From Hybos culiciformis (lineage: Eukaryota; Arthropoda; Insecta; Diptera; Hybotidae), in the NCBI GenBank assembly GCA_964007475.1, contig OZ023275.1, positions 17,835,829 through 17,899,828 on the forward strand: a DNA stretch of 64,000 bases, written 5' to 3'. Shown in pieces: positions 39,089-51,502 of this stretch; the stretch's first letter is position 1, and each line of letters starts with the position of its first letter. The position numbers were made by a program, and so were the translations under genes. The notes under the pieces are model-generated. The model made no database searches and was not told the DNA's origin. It was given only the letters and a program-made list of their open reading frames with translations.

Positions 39089-42000
39089 CTAAAAAAAAGA
39101 CATTAAAAACTTTTCATTACGTTTAAGACAAAAAGAAAATATAGTCCACCTAAATATCTAAACGCGAACGAATAATTGGATTCTAACAACTGTTAGATTT
39201 AAATTGAATTCAAAACTAATATCTTTGACTATTTCTATGTTGGTAGACGACCATGATTCAAAAACTGAAGTTCACTACCTCATATTGGGGGATGGAAATA
39301 AGGCCGCAGGAAATAAGGCCGCAACGTTTTTTTGTTGCGGTCTTATTTCATTTTGAAAAATGAAATAAGGCCGCGAAGATTTTTTCGCGGCCTTATTTCG
39401 TTTTTCAAAATGAAATAAGGCCGCGAAAAAATCCTCGCGGTCTTATTTCATTTTGAAAAATGAAATAAGACCGCAAAAAATTCCTCGCGGCCTTATTTCG
39501 TTTTGAAAAATGAAATAAGGCCGCGACAAAAAAAAACAATTATTCGGAGGGCTAATTTCATTTTTATAAACGAAATAAGGCCGCGTAATCTTGTGAGGTG
39601 AGCAAAAAACAAAAAACCTATCGCGGCCTTATTTCCCGCGGCCTTATTTCACTGCGCCCCTCATATTGTATCAATATTGTCTACTAAACTATATCGAATT
39701 TTTTTTAAACACAGGTTGTTAAACAGAATGTATAAAACAAAATTGTTTGAAAAAATGGAATATAATTTTTGTTTTTCTCGCGTTTACCAATTTTATACAA
39801 CAGATTTACTTTAAATAAATTACCGATAGTTATTTACTGCCGCACTCCGGTATGGATGATCGCTTTCAATAATACAATAATGATTACTTGTTGTGCACAA
39901 ATCAGATAAATTGCGATCAATTTCGCAAATTTTCTTTTTATTTATTTCCAATATTTCTCCACTTCGATTTAATTGATTTTCTACCTTATTTTGATACTCT
40001 TTAGTAGCATACATCTGGTTTAGGGCAGAAACATGAGGCAAAATTTCTTTGATCAAGCACAAAATGTGTACAGAACTCTGAAATGATTTGAGTAATAACG
40101 TTTCATTCTGAATATCAAATAAAATAAATTATATTACCTTCGGATCACTGTAAGCTAAAGTTCCTATGTGAGCATAAACTAATGGCAATAATGTATGAAA
40201 CATGCTCGATGAACTTATATTGAATAATTCTAGTATTTGAACAATGGTTAATTGACCACTATCTTCGGAATCACTTTCCTTCATTGCACTATGATCTTGA
40301 TTGTCTGTTCTATCATTTCCATTAAATTTGGCATTTCGGCCAGCATGTTTGAATTGTAAGCGATCATTAACCTCAGCTTCCTCAATTAAATCAGACGGAT
40401 TTATCTCGGTAGCGCCAATTTCAATTTCAAAGTCATCGAAAGGATTGGTTGATGCACGCTTATCGAATTTTAATGTCTCTATAATTCCTACAATATAAAA
40501 AACGTGTATAAAGTTAAAATTAATTTAAAATAACCAAAAATTACTTTTAATAAAAATCTTATTATTTTCAACCATTAGTGTTACCTTTTGAAAATGATTC
40601 AATTCTTTTCGTTATGTCACGAGCTGTGGAAGATTCCAGTTGCTGATGTTGCGTGACAACAGAATTTCTTGAATTATTTGCCCAATTTATATCCATATGT
40701 TCTTCTATTGGTGTAATGTTATGCTCCGAATCGAGTGTTTGAGTATGATTAGAAGAGTTTGGTGATTTATCGCTTGGTGATAATGACGCTGCCAAAGCAT
40801 TTCTTGCCAAAACTAACAATTCTGTGCATTTTTTAGTTATATCTGTAGCAATTTGTAAAGCTGTATCCCGTGCTGTGACTTCATTAATATATTCATTTGC
40901 ATTTCCTTCATTTTTAGTTGAAGCGCTGTAGTATAAAATGCATGGAATTTGACCACGTGTTGGAGTTGTTCCGTTAAAGCTCAAATCACAGCAATAAAAT
41001 GTAAATGAAGTTCCACACGGACCACGAATCATTGGTAGACCCGAATCACCAGAACATGTTCTAGCTCCTTGAGAACATAAACGCAAAGCGTAACGAGCGT
41101 TCTCTTTAATGTGCACAGGCCTTTCAAATTTTATTTCAGCCATGTCATTTTGCACAAGATCTTGATCGTACGAACCCGAAACAGATTCTAAAGTCTCCCA
41201 TTTATGAGAATGAGTGTCCACAGTATTGTCAAATAACAATTCCAATTGATAGTCGTAATTGCCCGAGCCTGAATATACCATTGCCCCAGCAACAGCAATA
41301 GGTCTATCAACAGTAAAAGCTATTGCATCTGGACCAAAATTGCCGGTATTCCACGTCCGACTAATATCACAACGAGCAAATCGGCTTCCAGTGGAATGTA
41401 ATGTTCTGGGTGGCATAATTGTGGAATCGAACTAAAAATTAAAATAACAAAAAAAATATTGTTTTAAATCTTTTCTATTTTTAAAATGCAAAAAAAAGTT
41501 TGAAATAACAAATTAAAGATGTTTATTATTGCAATTTTGATAAGCTTTAATATAGATAGAAACGCCACTTTCTAGATAAATAAATACCAATAAAAGAACA
41601 CTTACATCATTAAGCGATGTCTGATAAACAATTTCTGCAAGAACTCTCGCTAATAATTGGCAACAATTATTTATTAAACCTTGATTTACATCTTTTCCAA
41701 ATCTCTGAGTATCATTTAAATTTACCACACTACGATTGTAAATATTCTCAATTTCTGTTTTAATTGGATTAGATACAATTTCCAACAATCGCATTAAAAC
41801 ATCTTTAAATGTCCAAGAATTACTTAAAAAATCAAGTTTTTCTTGCTGAGTGCGGTAAATCATTTGTTCAACTAGAATAGGATATTGATGATTTTCTGAA
41901 CTGGATAACATTGGTAATCCAGAATTATCACTTGGACTTATAATTGACTGACGTTCCGCACCCGGTGTTAAAAGTGAAAAAGTTGCCCGAAGTTTAACTG

Positions 42001-45000
42001 AAGGTTTACAAAGCCCAGCTAATATAGCACTTAATAAACGGGAGTGTAGAGTTCCTTTATCGATTTGAGACAATAAATCACAAAGGCAATTCCATTTTAA
42101 TGATGAAGTTGGATAGAATGCATCAAAGCAAGCTACAAAACTTGTGTGACATTCATTTAAAATATCTATCACCATATTATACACTAAAAAAATAAACATG
42201 TCAAAAAACGTAAATATTAATATTTCAAGTTTTTATAGGTACCTTCTTCGGTTTGAATATCTTTGAAAATGTCATCACATAATACTAAAATTAATAAAGC
42301 TCGAACATTGCCAATACATTCGGCTAATTGAATATTTTCTAAATTAATTTTTCTGTTGGTAGGTGTGGCCGGAAGGTCACCCATAATTAATTTAGCTGAT
42401 GATGTAGTTTTTGATGTGACATTGTACGTCTGAGTATTGATTTCTGTAGCTTTTTTACAACTGTTATACTTAGGAATTGAAATTTTATTTGGATATATTT
42501 CGTTAGCATATTTTCTCAGTAATCTTAAGCATGATTTATTCACATATACCAAATGCTCTAAACAGCTTTTAATTTGAATTTGTTTTGACTTATTTTTTTG
42601 TTCTCTTATGTTAGCCTTAAATGTTCCCCACGACCAATTCAACAAAGTAACTAATGATTCAAAACATTCTTTAGTTACAGTACTGCCAAATGATTTCGAT
42701 ATTTTTTGAACTGGATCCAAATCAATTGAAATCTGTGTTTGTTTTGTTTCTTGTGTTATTAATCGGTAAATAATTACAGGTATTTGACCCGAATTGACGT
42801 CAGTTCCATTGTTAGCTTTTTTGGAAGATTTAAAATTAAATACTATTTGATCTTCTGTAGTAACAGATGCTTGTCCCGATGAGCCACAATCAGAACTTGG
42901 ACCCGCAATTCTTGCCCAAATTAAGTACCATCGATTTGCAATTGCAGTTATTGGTTTCGAAAGCATGATGTGATATTTCGATCGAGCCGGACATTCATAC
43001 GGAATTTCTTTAGTTTCAGCTATCAAAGTACCATCTTTTTCGTAACTACTATCTGTGCCGAGATCAAATAATTTTAGTTTGCAAGAATATTCACCGCGAC
43101 CACCAAACATTCCAAATCCACATATAATCACATCAGTATCAGAATTAAAACGAATTGCTTCAACACTATGACCAGAATAACCCCAACCACCACCAAAATT
43201 TTCAAAACGATTGACAGTTTGATATTCACTTGATTGAGATTCCTTAATTTGATTCGCTTGTTGTAAAGCAACTTTCTCAAAGCACGAAGGAATCAAATCA
43301 GTAGCTGAGCTTAAAATATCCAAACAGGCTAATAAATTTAATGATGCCTAAAAATATAAAAATTAAATATCTTTTCTTCATAAATTTATTATAAATTCTT
43401 ACTTGTAATCTTGATACCAGTGATTCCTTTTTCTGTGTCAATGATAATTCAGGAGAAAGAATTGCTCGAAAATTTGAAGCATCTGGTTGGTTGTCACCAA
43501 TTTCACTCGCAATAACATTATAACAGAAAATCTTCTTTGAACCACCATCGTAAACCCATAAAACATTAAAACTTGGATCCAAAGCAAATGCAATTTGTGG
43601 CATGACCTTTTCCCCTGGACTTAGATCTAATTGATTTCTTCTTTTTCGATACTGATCTGCATTTTCTTGCATATCGAATATTTGATTTCTTGCCTCGTGC
43701 ATGCTTCTGGACATTTGATCTTGCTGGACAGCTAAAATTGTATTTGGATCAAGATTTTGATTTATCTCGGGCATCCCGTTTGGATTGCTCTGAATCATTT
43801 GAACAAAATTCACTTGATTTCTGTAGTGGGCATTGCAACTACCATCGCGACGACTAATAGTTAATGCATTGAATGACAATGGGATTGTAGGTATGAGTAA
43901 AATGGTTTCTTTATTTGCTACTATATTAACTTTAGGCAACATTTGAGTTGTTATTAATGACTCATCAATTTTTATGAAAGTTTGATCTCCGCTAGCTCCG
44001 ATCCAAGTAGCTTTTTTACCAAAACTTTGACCTAATCCAAATACCGCTCCGGGTGTGCAATTCCATAAGAACTTTTGCCTTTGTGCAATCAAACTAGATG
44101 CACTAATCTCTTTAGGCTCAATATTTTTTTCTGGATTATCTTCACTTAAGGGATTTTTATGAAGTTCACTTGGTAGGCGACCTAATTGACCTTTTTGGTA
44201 GTTTCCGAATGTATAAACCATTCCTTTCAAAGTTAATAAAACCGTATGATTACTACCAGCTGCAACTTGGCTAATTACTCCTTGTACTTTTACTTGAACA
44301 GGGCCTTGAACTGGTTGTAAGTCACCGGTTCCCAATTGACCATACTGATTGCTCCCAAATGTGAATACTTCTCCTTCCAATGTTAACACGACGGCATGGT
44401 GTAATCCACAAGCAATTTGTACGACGGGGCTTAATACGGGCAAGATAATGCGTTGTGGAGATAAAGGTGCAACCCTTGGTGTATCTCTTTCAATATCTGA
44501 ATGAAGGTTTTCTTCAATAGATTTTTTAATTCCATCTTTTTTTCGAATAATAATCACTTTTGATCTTTGACGATTTATTAAGCTCATTGGTTTGGTTTCT
44601 TTTGTATCTAAAATTAAAATAGAGTAGAATGTTTACATTTTGGATATTATTCAGATCAAAAATTTTACTAAAACTTAAAGTTGTTATTGGGATAGAAAAA
44701 TAAACCGGACTGGATGTGTTATTTTTATTTGACTTCAAATTTATAATATTAATAATTCTGATATTTTTCATTTTAAAGAAAAAAACCTAAAATGGACCTA
44801 ATAATGTATAGAAAACTGTAAACATGTAAGATTGGAATTTATAGTATGTTTAATAGCTTTAACTTATCTAAAATAAACTAACCACTTTCATTTTCTTGTT
44901 TTGAAATACAAGAAGAACAAGCTCCGCACTTCGAACAACCTGCATCACCATGACCACAAGCGCAAACCCTTAAAGTAAAGAAAGTGTTTAAAATAATTTT

Positions 45001-48000
45001 TTTTTATTTAGTACACTAATAAAAAAAATCTTACGATCCAGCAACTCTTTCTTCCATCGGAACTAATGAAAGCATGCAAAAAAAAAAGTTTACCAAAGTT
45101 AGTAATAAATATTATATAAAAAACAAACATTTTTTTATTACGAAACAAGCAACTTTGTGAACTGATAACAATTATGCAAGCACTGAATTCCTATATAATT
45201 AATAAAAAATATAATTTTTCCAAATTCAGAAAACTGTTTTGCAACAAAAAAAAAATAAAAGTAACAAGATTTGCCGCTGGGAGAACTTCAAGCACAAACA
45301 TATTTCTCCTCTGTTCATTTAGGAAGCTATGTGCACGGAAATTTGTTTTAATTTTGAAATAGAAACTGTTCACTTTCCAGTAGCAAAAATATGTAGGAAT
45401 GTATCTTTTTTTATATGATTCTAAAATATGTCTTTTAGCAAAAAAATTAATTAAATTTTTTTATTAAAAATAATCATATTTCTTTACCATTTAAAGAAGA
45501 AACACATGAAATGTTATATCCAGTACATTCTTTGCAACAAGAACAAACACGGCATTGCCCCTGGACAAGAAAATGATCATCAAAATCACACATGTTATTA
45601 AAATCAAATTGTAGTCTCTTTCCCAGTTGCTGTTCATTTGGGCCATTAGAAATATTATTCATTTCTTTTTCTTTGGCAAATATTCGACCACATTGGCCTT
45701 TATTATTCAATCCAAAGCTGAAAAGTTGTCCTTTTGAACTCAACGCAATGCAGTGAGCTTTCCCAAGAGCTACTTTAGTGATATGCTGATCTAAAATATC
45801 AGTTACAAATCCCAAAGAATCACAATGAGCTGTATCTTTTCCAAACATTATTAATTTTCCAGTTTTTGTGACAAAAGCTGAAGTACCATTATTGCAAGCA
45901 GCTTGTACAACAACATGTCCATCAATTTTAGACAATTTTTTCGGTTTAACAGCTTTTGGTTGCCGACGATTTTTTGACGAATCACCATCTTCACCTCTTC
46001 TAGCTGTTCCAGTGAAATATATAGTTCCATCATCGCATACTAGCAAAGCATGGACTCCATCATGACCAATAGCAACCTGAACGATATTTGCTGATTTATT
46101 TATTATTAATTCGGTCATTTTCATGGTAGGTCGTCCAACAGGTTTCAATCCTAGGGATGATGGTTTACCATAAAAATATATTTTGCTATTAGAAGCACGA
46201 ACAATTCCAAATTCCTTGCCACACGCAATTCCTTGAATTTCAATGTCATTCGGCAGTTTAGGTTCAAACATATTGTAGGAGGACTGAATCTAAAAGTTAA
46301 TGAAAAATTTATTTGTTTTACTCCAGTATTATACTTTATACAGTATTATCCAGTATTATACTTTATACTTTATACAATTGCCGAAACTTTTGAATTTACT
46401 CTATTTTTACCTTTTGTATTTGATTCTGATTAAGAACTTCATCCTCAAAAGCGGCATAACCCAAAGTTCTAAATTTTTTCCGAGCCAGCTTAAGTGGAAG
46501 TTCAAACGCTGTTTGATTTGCACTATTGAATATTTGTTTCACAACTAACGTATCCTAAAATCACAAATTGAAAATTTTAAAAATCTTATGTTTATAAAAT
46601 AACAATCTGTAATATAACATCCAGTTTGACCAAAGCTTAAGAATTTTGTAAATTCTGATACAGACTGAATAAAATTCGTAGCGTTAATTTGCTTACAGAC
46701 GGTTTGACTTATATAAAAAAAAAATAGAGTGGAAGTAAAAACTTATGTTAAATGTATGTTTAAATTAATTTTTAAAAAGGACTTAAACCGGTAATTAAAT
46801 TTTTTTATAATATTTTGATGCGCTTTTGATGCGCTTTTGATGCGCTTCGATTCCGAAAACTCGGATTTAGGTTGAGCCAAAAACAAAAAAATGTTGAAGG
46901 TTTTTTGGAAATGAAAAATATGTCATTAAATTCATACATATATATTATTTAACTAAATCTTACATCACGATTTGTACAAATTGCATTAATAGAATCTTCA
47001 TCTGAAAACAAAACGAAATTTTGACCTTCTCTTACAGTTGGTGTGGTAATTTGACTTTGTGAAATAATTGACAAACTTGTATCTGTATTCACCACCAAAA
47101 GCGATTCTATGTTACGCTTTGATAATCGCTTAAAATATAATTTACCCTAAAAGTAAATGAGATATTTAAAAAATAAATAAAAATAAATAAAAATAAATCA
47201 AAGTACACATTTAACTTTTGTCAAACTTACACTACAAAAACCTAACCATCCAGATTTATCTTTCCCAAAATCAGTGTTCATTGCATAAATATGTCCCTTG
47301 TAACTACCATTAAAACCTGTTCCAATTTTTAACAAACAATTCGACACCAGCAAATATAAAAATGTTCCATCCGAAGTCATCGTTGGTTGAGTAGTGTAGT
47401 TAGTAAAAGAAGCCAAAACATTTTTTAAAGAAAACTGAAACAGAAAAAAATGATTAGTACCTTACAATATTAAAAAAATGTATATACATGAATGTATAAT
47501 ATTTTAAAATTATTACTTGATCAATTAAAGAATTTCTTGGAATCCCATGCGTATGAAAATCAGGCTTAAATGGTTTATTTAATGCAGCCGATATAACTGT
47601 TCTTTGAAGAGATAATAAAATTTGTGGTAATTGAATTACTTGAGAAGATAACATTTTAGGAGACATTAGAAGGGCCGCAATTGCTTTCAAAATTTTACCA
47701 GTATCGCCACGAGCAACACACAAACTTAATAAGGCTGAACAAGCAATTGATGACCAATTTGTGTGACCAGATAAAGATGATGATGCAGAAATTGATCTTT
47801 GCTCCATTGGACCATGTAATGTTGCTAAGTCAAGTAACAGATCATACAATGGATTTATTAATTCTTCTGGTTCATATTTGAAACTTTCTAAATTTTGACC
47901 TTGTACTACATCTAGCAAAGCTTTTAAAGCTTTCGTACATAAAGTCGGTTGAATATTTCTAGCATCAGAAATCAATTCAAATAAACTTTTAAGTCCGGCA

Positions 48001-49487
48001 CCCACAATTAGAGGTACTTTTGGAATAGCTTCTTCTTCTGGACTATCACTTATACTTTCACCGTCGCTGGTATTGCCACCGTCTCTTGATTTTAATGCTT
48101 TTTCATTATTTGAATTCAATTGATGACAGGAGCATTCCAATAATTGATTTAGTTTGCAAGTTCCGGCGCAAATAAAACAGCAAGTCAATGTCCCTGAAGC
48201 CGAAAGAATTTTTTTCTTGTGTTTTTCTTGAAACAGACCATATTTTGTTTGAGCCTCTAAAACTGATGATCGTACTGCTGCATAAACTGCAAATTTTGAT
48301 GCATTTGGTTCTAATTCAATTTGAGCTAATGAAAAAGTTGGATAGATCTGTTCATTTTGAGGATTCTCACATTTCAATTCATTACGTTTACGTTTATTTA
48401 ATTTCGACTTACGATCTGGTGGAATTTTCCTAGAAATAAAAAAACAAACATTAATAACATTATACATAATTGATTTTTAGTTTTTGGATTTAAGAATGGC
48501 AAAGATTATATTAAATTTATTGAAAAGCTTGAAGCGTTTTATGTAAAATCTGAAATTTCTATCATTAAATTATAGTTATTAATTACTTAATGCAACCAAA
48601 TAGGTATAGTTTAAATTTTGATTTTTAAAAATTGAAAAAAAAAAAACCGGTCAAAAAATTCAAGTTCACAAAACTAACGTCTCAACCACACAACTACTAA
48701 AATTGAATCTACAAACCTAATTTTAGGTAGGTAGGTAGCCTAATTTAAGGTAACCAGGTAGGAACTAATTTTATAAATTGACTTAATATCCTTAATCAAG
48801 TTATGTTGTCTATTGCGATGTTGTAATAAGTAATCTGTAACGTTAGTGTAAGTAATAATTATTTTCATATAATATAATTTTCAAAAGCCAAATAATCTAC
48901 ATTTGAGCAGCGTAACAGAAACATGATAGGTAATACCAAATTGCCAAACAAAGGTCAATGGAATTATATAAATCGAACGAAAAAGAGTGTCATTGGAAAT
49001 AAACATTATACAAAAAAAAGTTATATTATATTATATATTATATTTATATAATTAATAACAATAACATCTTTTCAATTCAAAATAAAGGTCAACAAAAAAC
49101 CATAACAAAAAACATCTGATTTCGGTCTTTTCTCACAGCTGTTTTGCATTCAATAATAAACAAATCCAAATCCAACATAAACAAAAAACATATGATATTT
49201 TCAATGACATTAAAATTTGCAAATTTTTGTAATGCGCAAGATCACTTTTAATGTCAAAATTGACATCTAACAGCTGATTAAAAATTTTTACCCCCTCACT
49301 CCTTGGAAAAATAAAAATTGATTTTTCACTGAAACTTTTTGCATTTTTCAATTTAATTTTTTTCTATAGAATTTTTTTTTTTTTATTTTAATTAAGAGAT
49401 TTTTATTTAATAAATTTACCGATTTTCACAATTTGCTGTATAAAGTTCGTGAAAGTATTCACCATATTTCAACGGCTCAATTCCCAT
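37944..49487 (-). CDS. hiw: Highwire / PAM / MYCBP2 (PHR family) E3 ubiquitin ligase, N-terminal half
   Basis: Seventeen minus-strand exons were traced, all with GT-AG sites and matching phases: 49487-49420, 48429-47517, 47434-47231, 47146-46964, 46554-46411, 46289-45488, 45062-45035, 44968-44883, 44607-43403, 43347-42243, 42183-41606, 41431-40585, 40487-40138, 40077-39824, 39088-38804, 38737-38487, 38079-37944. They give 2,479 codons, about half of the 4,600-5,200 aa usual for the family. Visible in order are a basic N-terminus, a helical region, RCC1-like repeats interrupted by a Cys-rich insert, two PHR beta-sandwich domains and conserved linkers. PHR proteins are large neuronal ubiquitin ligases; fly Highwire restrains synapse growth through the DLK kinase Wallenda and promotes NMNAT turnover. 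The last donor (37944) is intact, but the exons for the C-terminal RING half are not in the window, so the gene continues left or is broken. Confidence 0.95.
39288..39660. mobile_element. Foldback transposon of alternating inverted GC-rich units (373 bp)
   Basis: The 14-mer GAAATAAGGCCGCG and close variants occur about a dozen times, switching strand along the array and forming a series of hairpins separated by short A/T spacers. Both ends carry two tandem GAAATAAGGCCGC copies in inverted orientation behind a GGGG terminus. TCATATTG flanks the element on both sides (39280-39287 and 39661-39668), an 8-bp target duplication. There is no ORF. It sits in hiw intron 14 (39089-39823). An 8-bp duplication occurs in hAT, P and Merlin families, but the ends match none that I can name. 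Confidence 0.85.
39824..40487 (-). CDS. hiw: hiw exons 13-14
   Basis: Exons 40487-40138 and 40077-39824 read in frame from exon 12. The first has an acidic linker and the helical segment LTIVQILELFNISSSSMFHT; the second starts SSVHILCLIKEILPHVSALN and ends HPYRSAAVNNYR. This is a conserved post-PHR2 linker of the family. Confidence 0.9.
40585..41431 (-). CDS. hiw: hiw exon 12 (second PHR domain)
   Basis: The exon starts FDSTIMPPRTLHSTGSRFAR and continues with the second PHR domain: NFGPDAIAFTVDRPIAVAGA, MVYSGSGNYDYQLELLFDN and YALRLCSQGARTCSGDSG. A Ser/Asn-rich linker follows. Confidence 0.93.
41606..42183 (-). CDS. hiw: hiw exon 11 (inter-PHR helical region)
   Basis: The exon encodes the conserved segment between the two PHR domains, including SSLKWNCLCDLLSQIDKGTL and LLSAILAGLCKPSVKLRATF. 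No catalytic motif is seen; the phase joins flanking exons cleanly. Confidence 0.9.
42243..43347 (-). CDS. hiw: hiw exon 10 (first PHR domain)
   Basis: Near its start the exon contains the PHR domain hallmark, NRFENFGGGWGYSGHSVEAI followed by RFNSDTDVIICGFGMFGGRG, then SKPITAIANRWYLIWARIAG. PHR domains are beta-sandwiches also found in BTBD-type proteins. The downstream half is helical, with several Cys residues. Confidence 0.93.
43403..44607 (-). CDS. hiw: hiw exon 9 (RCC1-like repeats, second part)
   Basis: The largest exon (402 codons with the shared codon) carries two clear RCC1 blades: IACGLHHAVVLTLEGEVFTF with GSNQYGQLGTGD, and VAAGSNHTVLLTLKGMVYTF with GNYQKGQLG. These are followed by a longer linker and a blade-like FALDPSFNVLWVYDGG segment. 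Confidence 0.93.
44883..45062 (-). CDS. hiw: hiw exons 7-8 (microexon and Cys-rich insert)
   Basis: Exon 7 is only 28 bases (45062-45035); exon 8 is 44968-44883. Joined to exon 6 they read NVPMEERVAGSVCACGHGDA and then GCSKCGACSSC, the Cys-rich insert that splits the RCC1-like domain in PHR proteins. The Cys spacing suggests metal binding. Confidence 0.88.
45488..46289 (-). CDS. hiw: hiw exon 6 (RCC1-like repeats, first part)
   Basis: The exon encodes several RCC1-type blades, including VQVAIGHDGVHALLVCDDGT, TSAFVTKTGKLIMFGKD and KVALGKAHCIALSSKGQLFS followed by FGLNNKGQCG. It ends in a Cys cluster (CRVCSCCKECTGYN). RCC1-like domains of PHR proteins mediate protein contacts. Confidence 0.92.
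46411..47434 (-). CDS. hiw: hiw exons 3-5 (start of beta-propeller-like region)
   Basis: Exons 47434-47231, 47146-46964 and 46554-46411 are all phase 0. They read FSLKNVLASFTNYTTQPTMT, then GKLYFKRLSKRNIESLLVVN, then DTLVVKQIFNSANQTAFELP. Motifs such as SDGTFLYLL and GHIYAMNTDFG look like propeller blades that precede the RCC1 repeats. The intron between exons 4 and 5 contains three 12-bp repeats (TTTTGATGCGCT) at about 46813-46849. Confidence 0.85.
47517..48429 (-). CDS. hiw: hiw exon 2 (N-terminal region)
   Basis: This exon encodes 304 residues with a Lys/Arg-rich start, a Cys-containing stretch (CCFICAGTC, then CSCH), an acidic serine linker (SDGESISDSPEEEAIPK) and helical segments ending near LNKPFKPDFHTHGIPRNSLI. 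No enzymatic motif is present; it corresponds to the poorly characterised region before the RCC1-like domain of PHR proteins. Confidence 0.85.
49420..49487 (-). CDS. hiw: hiw exon 1 (start codon)
   Basis: ATG at 49487 begins MGIEPLKYGEYFHELYTANC and ends with two bases (CG) before a GTAAAT donor. Joined to exon 2 it gives CGG (Arg) followed by KIPPDRKSKLNKRKRN, in frame. The ATG is the first on this exon and suits the family's N-terminus. A G+C-richer patch about 200 bases upstream (49710-49735) may be 5' UTR. Confidence 0.8.
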
Positions 49488-50619
49488 TTTTTATTTTTGT
49501 TTTTTTTTTTTGCAAATTTTTCACAAAATAAAAAATTTTAAATTATTGTTATTTCATATATAAATTTTTTTTTTGTTATTATCAATTCATCTTAATGATA
49601 ATTTCAATTCCTTTTTATTTTGTTTTTCTAGAAAATTTTCCTTAAAATTAAATAATTTTTAAGAAAAAAAAATTTTCAAATCAATTAAACATTTTGCTTC
49701 ATTTTGCCAGCAGGGGTTCCAGCCAGGAGGCGTATAGAATAGATTGAAAAAAAATATAATATATATATTTTTTTTTCAATTCAAAATTATTCACTTATTT
49801 TTTTGTTTATTTAAAAAAAAATTAACATTTTTTAATAAAATAATATTTTATTTATAAGTTTTTAATAAATTTCTAATTTAATTCATTCTTTTTATAACAC
49901 TTTTTTGATTTTTTCACTTCTCTCGCTAGACCGAATGAATTTTTTTTTCATGCGAACAATTCACAGAAAAAAAATCAATAAACAAAACGAAATGTCATTT
50001 TTACGGCTTCATCACGGTATTTTTTAATATGAAAGGCCGCATTAAACTAAATGGCAATATAATATTGGTAGGATTGACAGCATTGATAGTGTTACTTACA
50101 AAATGAGAAAAAAATTACACTTTTAAGAGGTCAGAAATTTTATTTTTATGCTTAATGTATTTTTTATTTTTTTTTTATAAACGAAACGACCTAAACCGTT
50201 AGCAAGATGTTTCTAGTTACCGTAAAAGGGTAAGTAAATTTTTTTTACAAACGAAAAATCGGTCAATAATCGTTTATTTATTTATTTAGTAATTACAAAA
50301 AAAGCTTCTTTTTTTTTACTTCTTGAGATCCTTTTTCAATTTTCGTTATTTTTTTTTTAAATTATCATAAAAACAAAACAACATTTTCAAATTAAAAACT
50401 GAAAGAAGAAAAACAAAATAAAATTTCATATAACAAGTTGTTATATATTCAAATTCAAACAAATCAACATTGGGATTTGGGAAACTTAGATAAATATTCA
50501 AATAAAATTCAAAATATATATACATGATACATATCTAAATAATGTTACCCTGTAAAAAATTGAAATAGGTAAAGAAAAGTTTCGATAAATGTGAAAAAAA
50601 AAGTTCCTGAAACATGATA
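49488..50619. other. Upstream region of highwire
   Basis: The stretch is AT-rich with no ORF. A G+C-richer patch at 49708-49737 may belong to the hiw 5' UTR or core promoter. The gypsy element begins at the far end. Confidence 0.4.
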
Positions 50620-50623
50620 ATAT

Positions 50624-50888
50624 AATTATGTAAGTTGTCTCAACCTAGCACTATAATGAACATCTCGTGTCACATGATTATAATCATACGATCATCATAC
50701 GATACTTAATAAAGAAACTTTATTTCAATTTCGTTTTTGTTAAAATAATTGAATAAAAATTAAATTATAAAGGAATAAGAATAGTAATAGTAATTAATTT
50801 AGATTTAAGGTTTTTGTAACACATTTTTTGAAGAAAGAAATATAATTGATTTTGATCAGAAAGGAGAAACATCAAATTTTACTTAACT
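50624..50888 (+). repeat. 5' LTR
   Basis: The LTR runs from AATTATGTAAGTTG to TTACTTAACT, 265 bp. It contains a perfect 14-bp palindrome, ATGATTATAATCAT (50674-50687), and AATAAA at 50708-50713, the likely poly-A signal used in the 3' copy. Confidence 0.93.
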
Positions 50889-50898
50889 GGCGCAGTCG
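50888..50898 (+). promoter_or_regulatory. Primer binding site (tRNA-Ser)
   Basis: TGGCGCAGTCG is complementary to the CGACUGCG-CCA end of insect tRNA-Ser. It overlaps the last base of the LTR, as is known for the 17.6/297/gypsy group. Confidence 0.85.
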
Positions 50899-51502
50899 GT
50901 AAATAAAAAAAAAAAAAAATTTAAAAAAATTATTAAGAAAGGAAAAATTTCTTAATTAAAAAATTTTAATAAATTTTTTTGAATTGGTCAGAAGAATTTA
51001 AACCTTCTGAAACAAAATTAAGAACAGCTAAAGTTCTTAAATTAAGAACAGCTACAGTTCTTAACTAATAAATCTAATTTTTATAAATTAGAAGACAATT
51101 TTTTATAAATTAGAAGAAAATTTATAAAATAATATTTTAATTTATACTTAAAATAAAATAAATAAATTACTAGAGAAATATCTTAAAACTAATTAAAATT
51201 CCTAAAATAGGAAAAAAAAAAATTTTATTAAAAATTTATAATTATACAAAGAAAAAAAAAAAAAGACAAGCTGAAATAATAATTTAAATAAATAGAAAAA
51301 AATCATCACATTATCACATTATCATTCATCACATTATCATTCATCACATTATCATTCATCACATCATCATCGTGAAATCATCATTGACCATACTTAACAA
51401 TTCACCATATTCATCATTAAGTATTTAAACTTAAAAAATTAAAATAATAGTTATTAGTAATTTTTGTAAAATAAATAATTAAATAATTAAAAATATTTCA
51501 CC
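50899..51502 (+). other. Retrotransposon leader (5' UTR)
   Basis: About 600 bases of A-rich leader precede gag. A tandem repeat of ATTCATCACATTATC units lies at about 51307-51370, next to gag. Confidence 0.75.
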
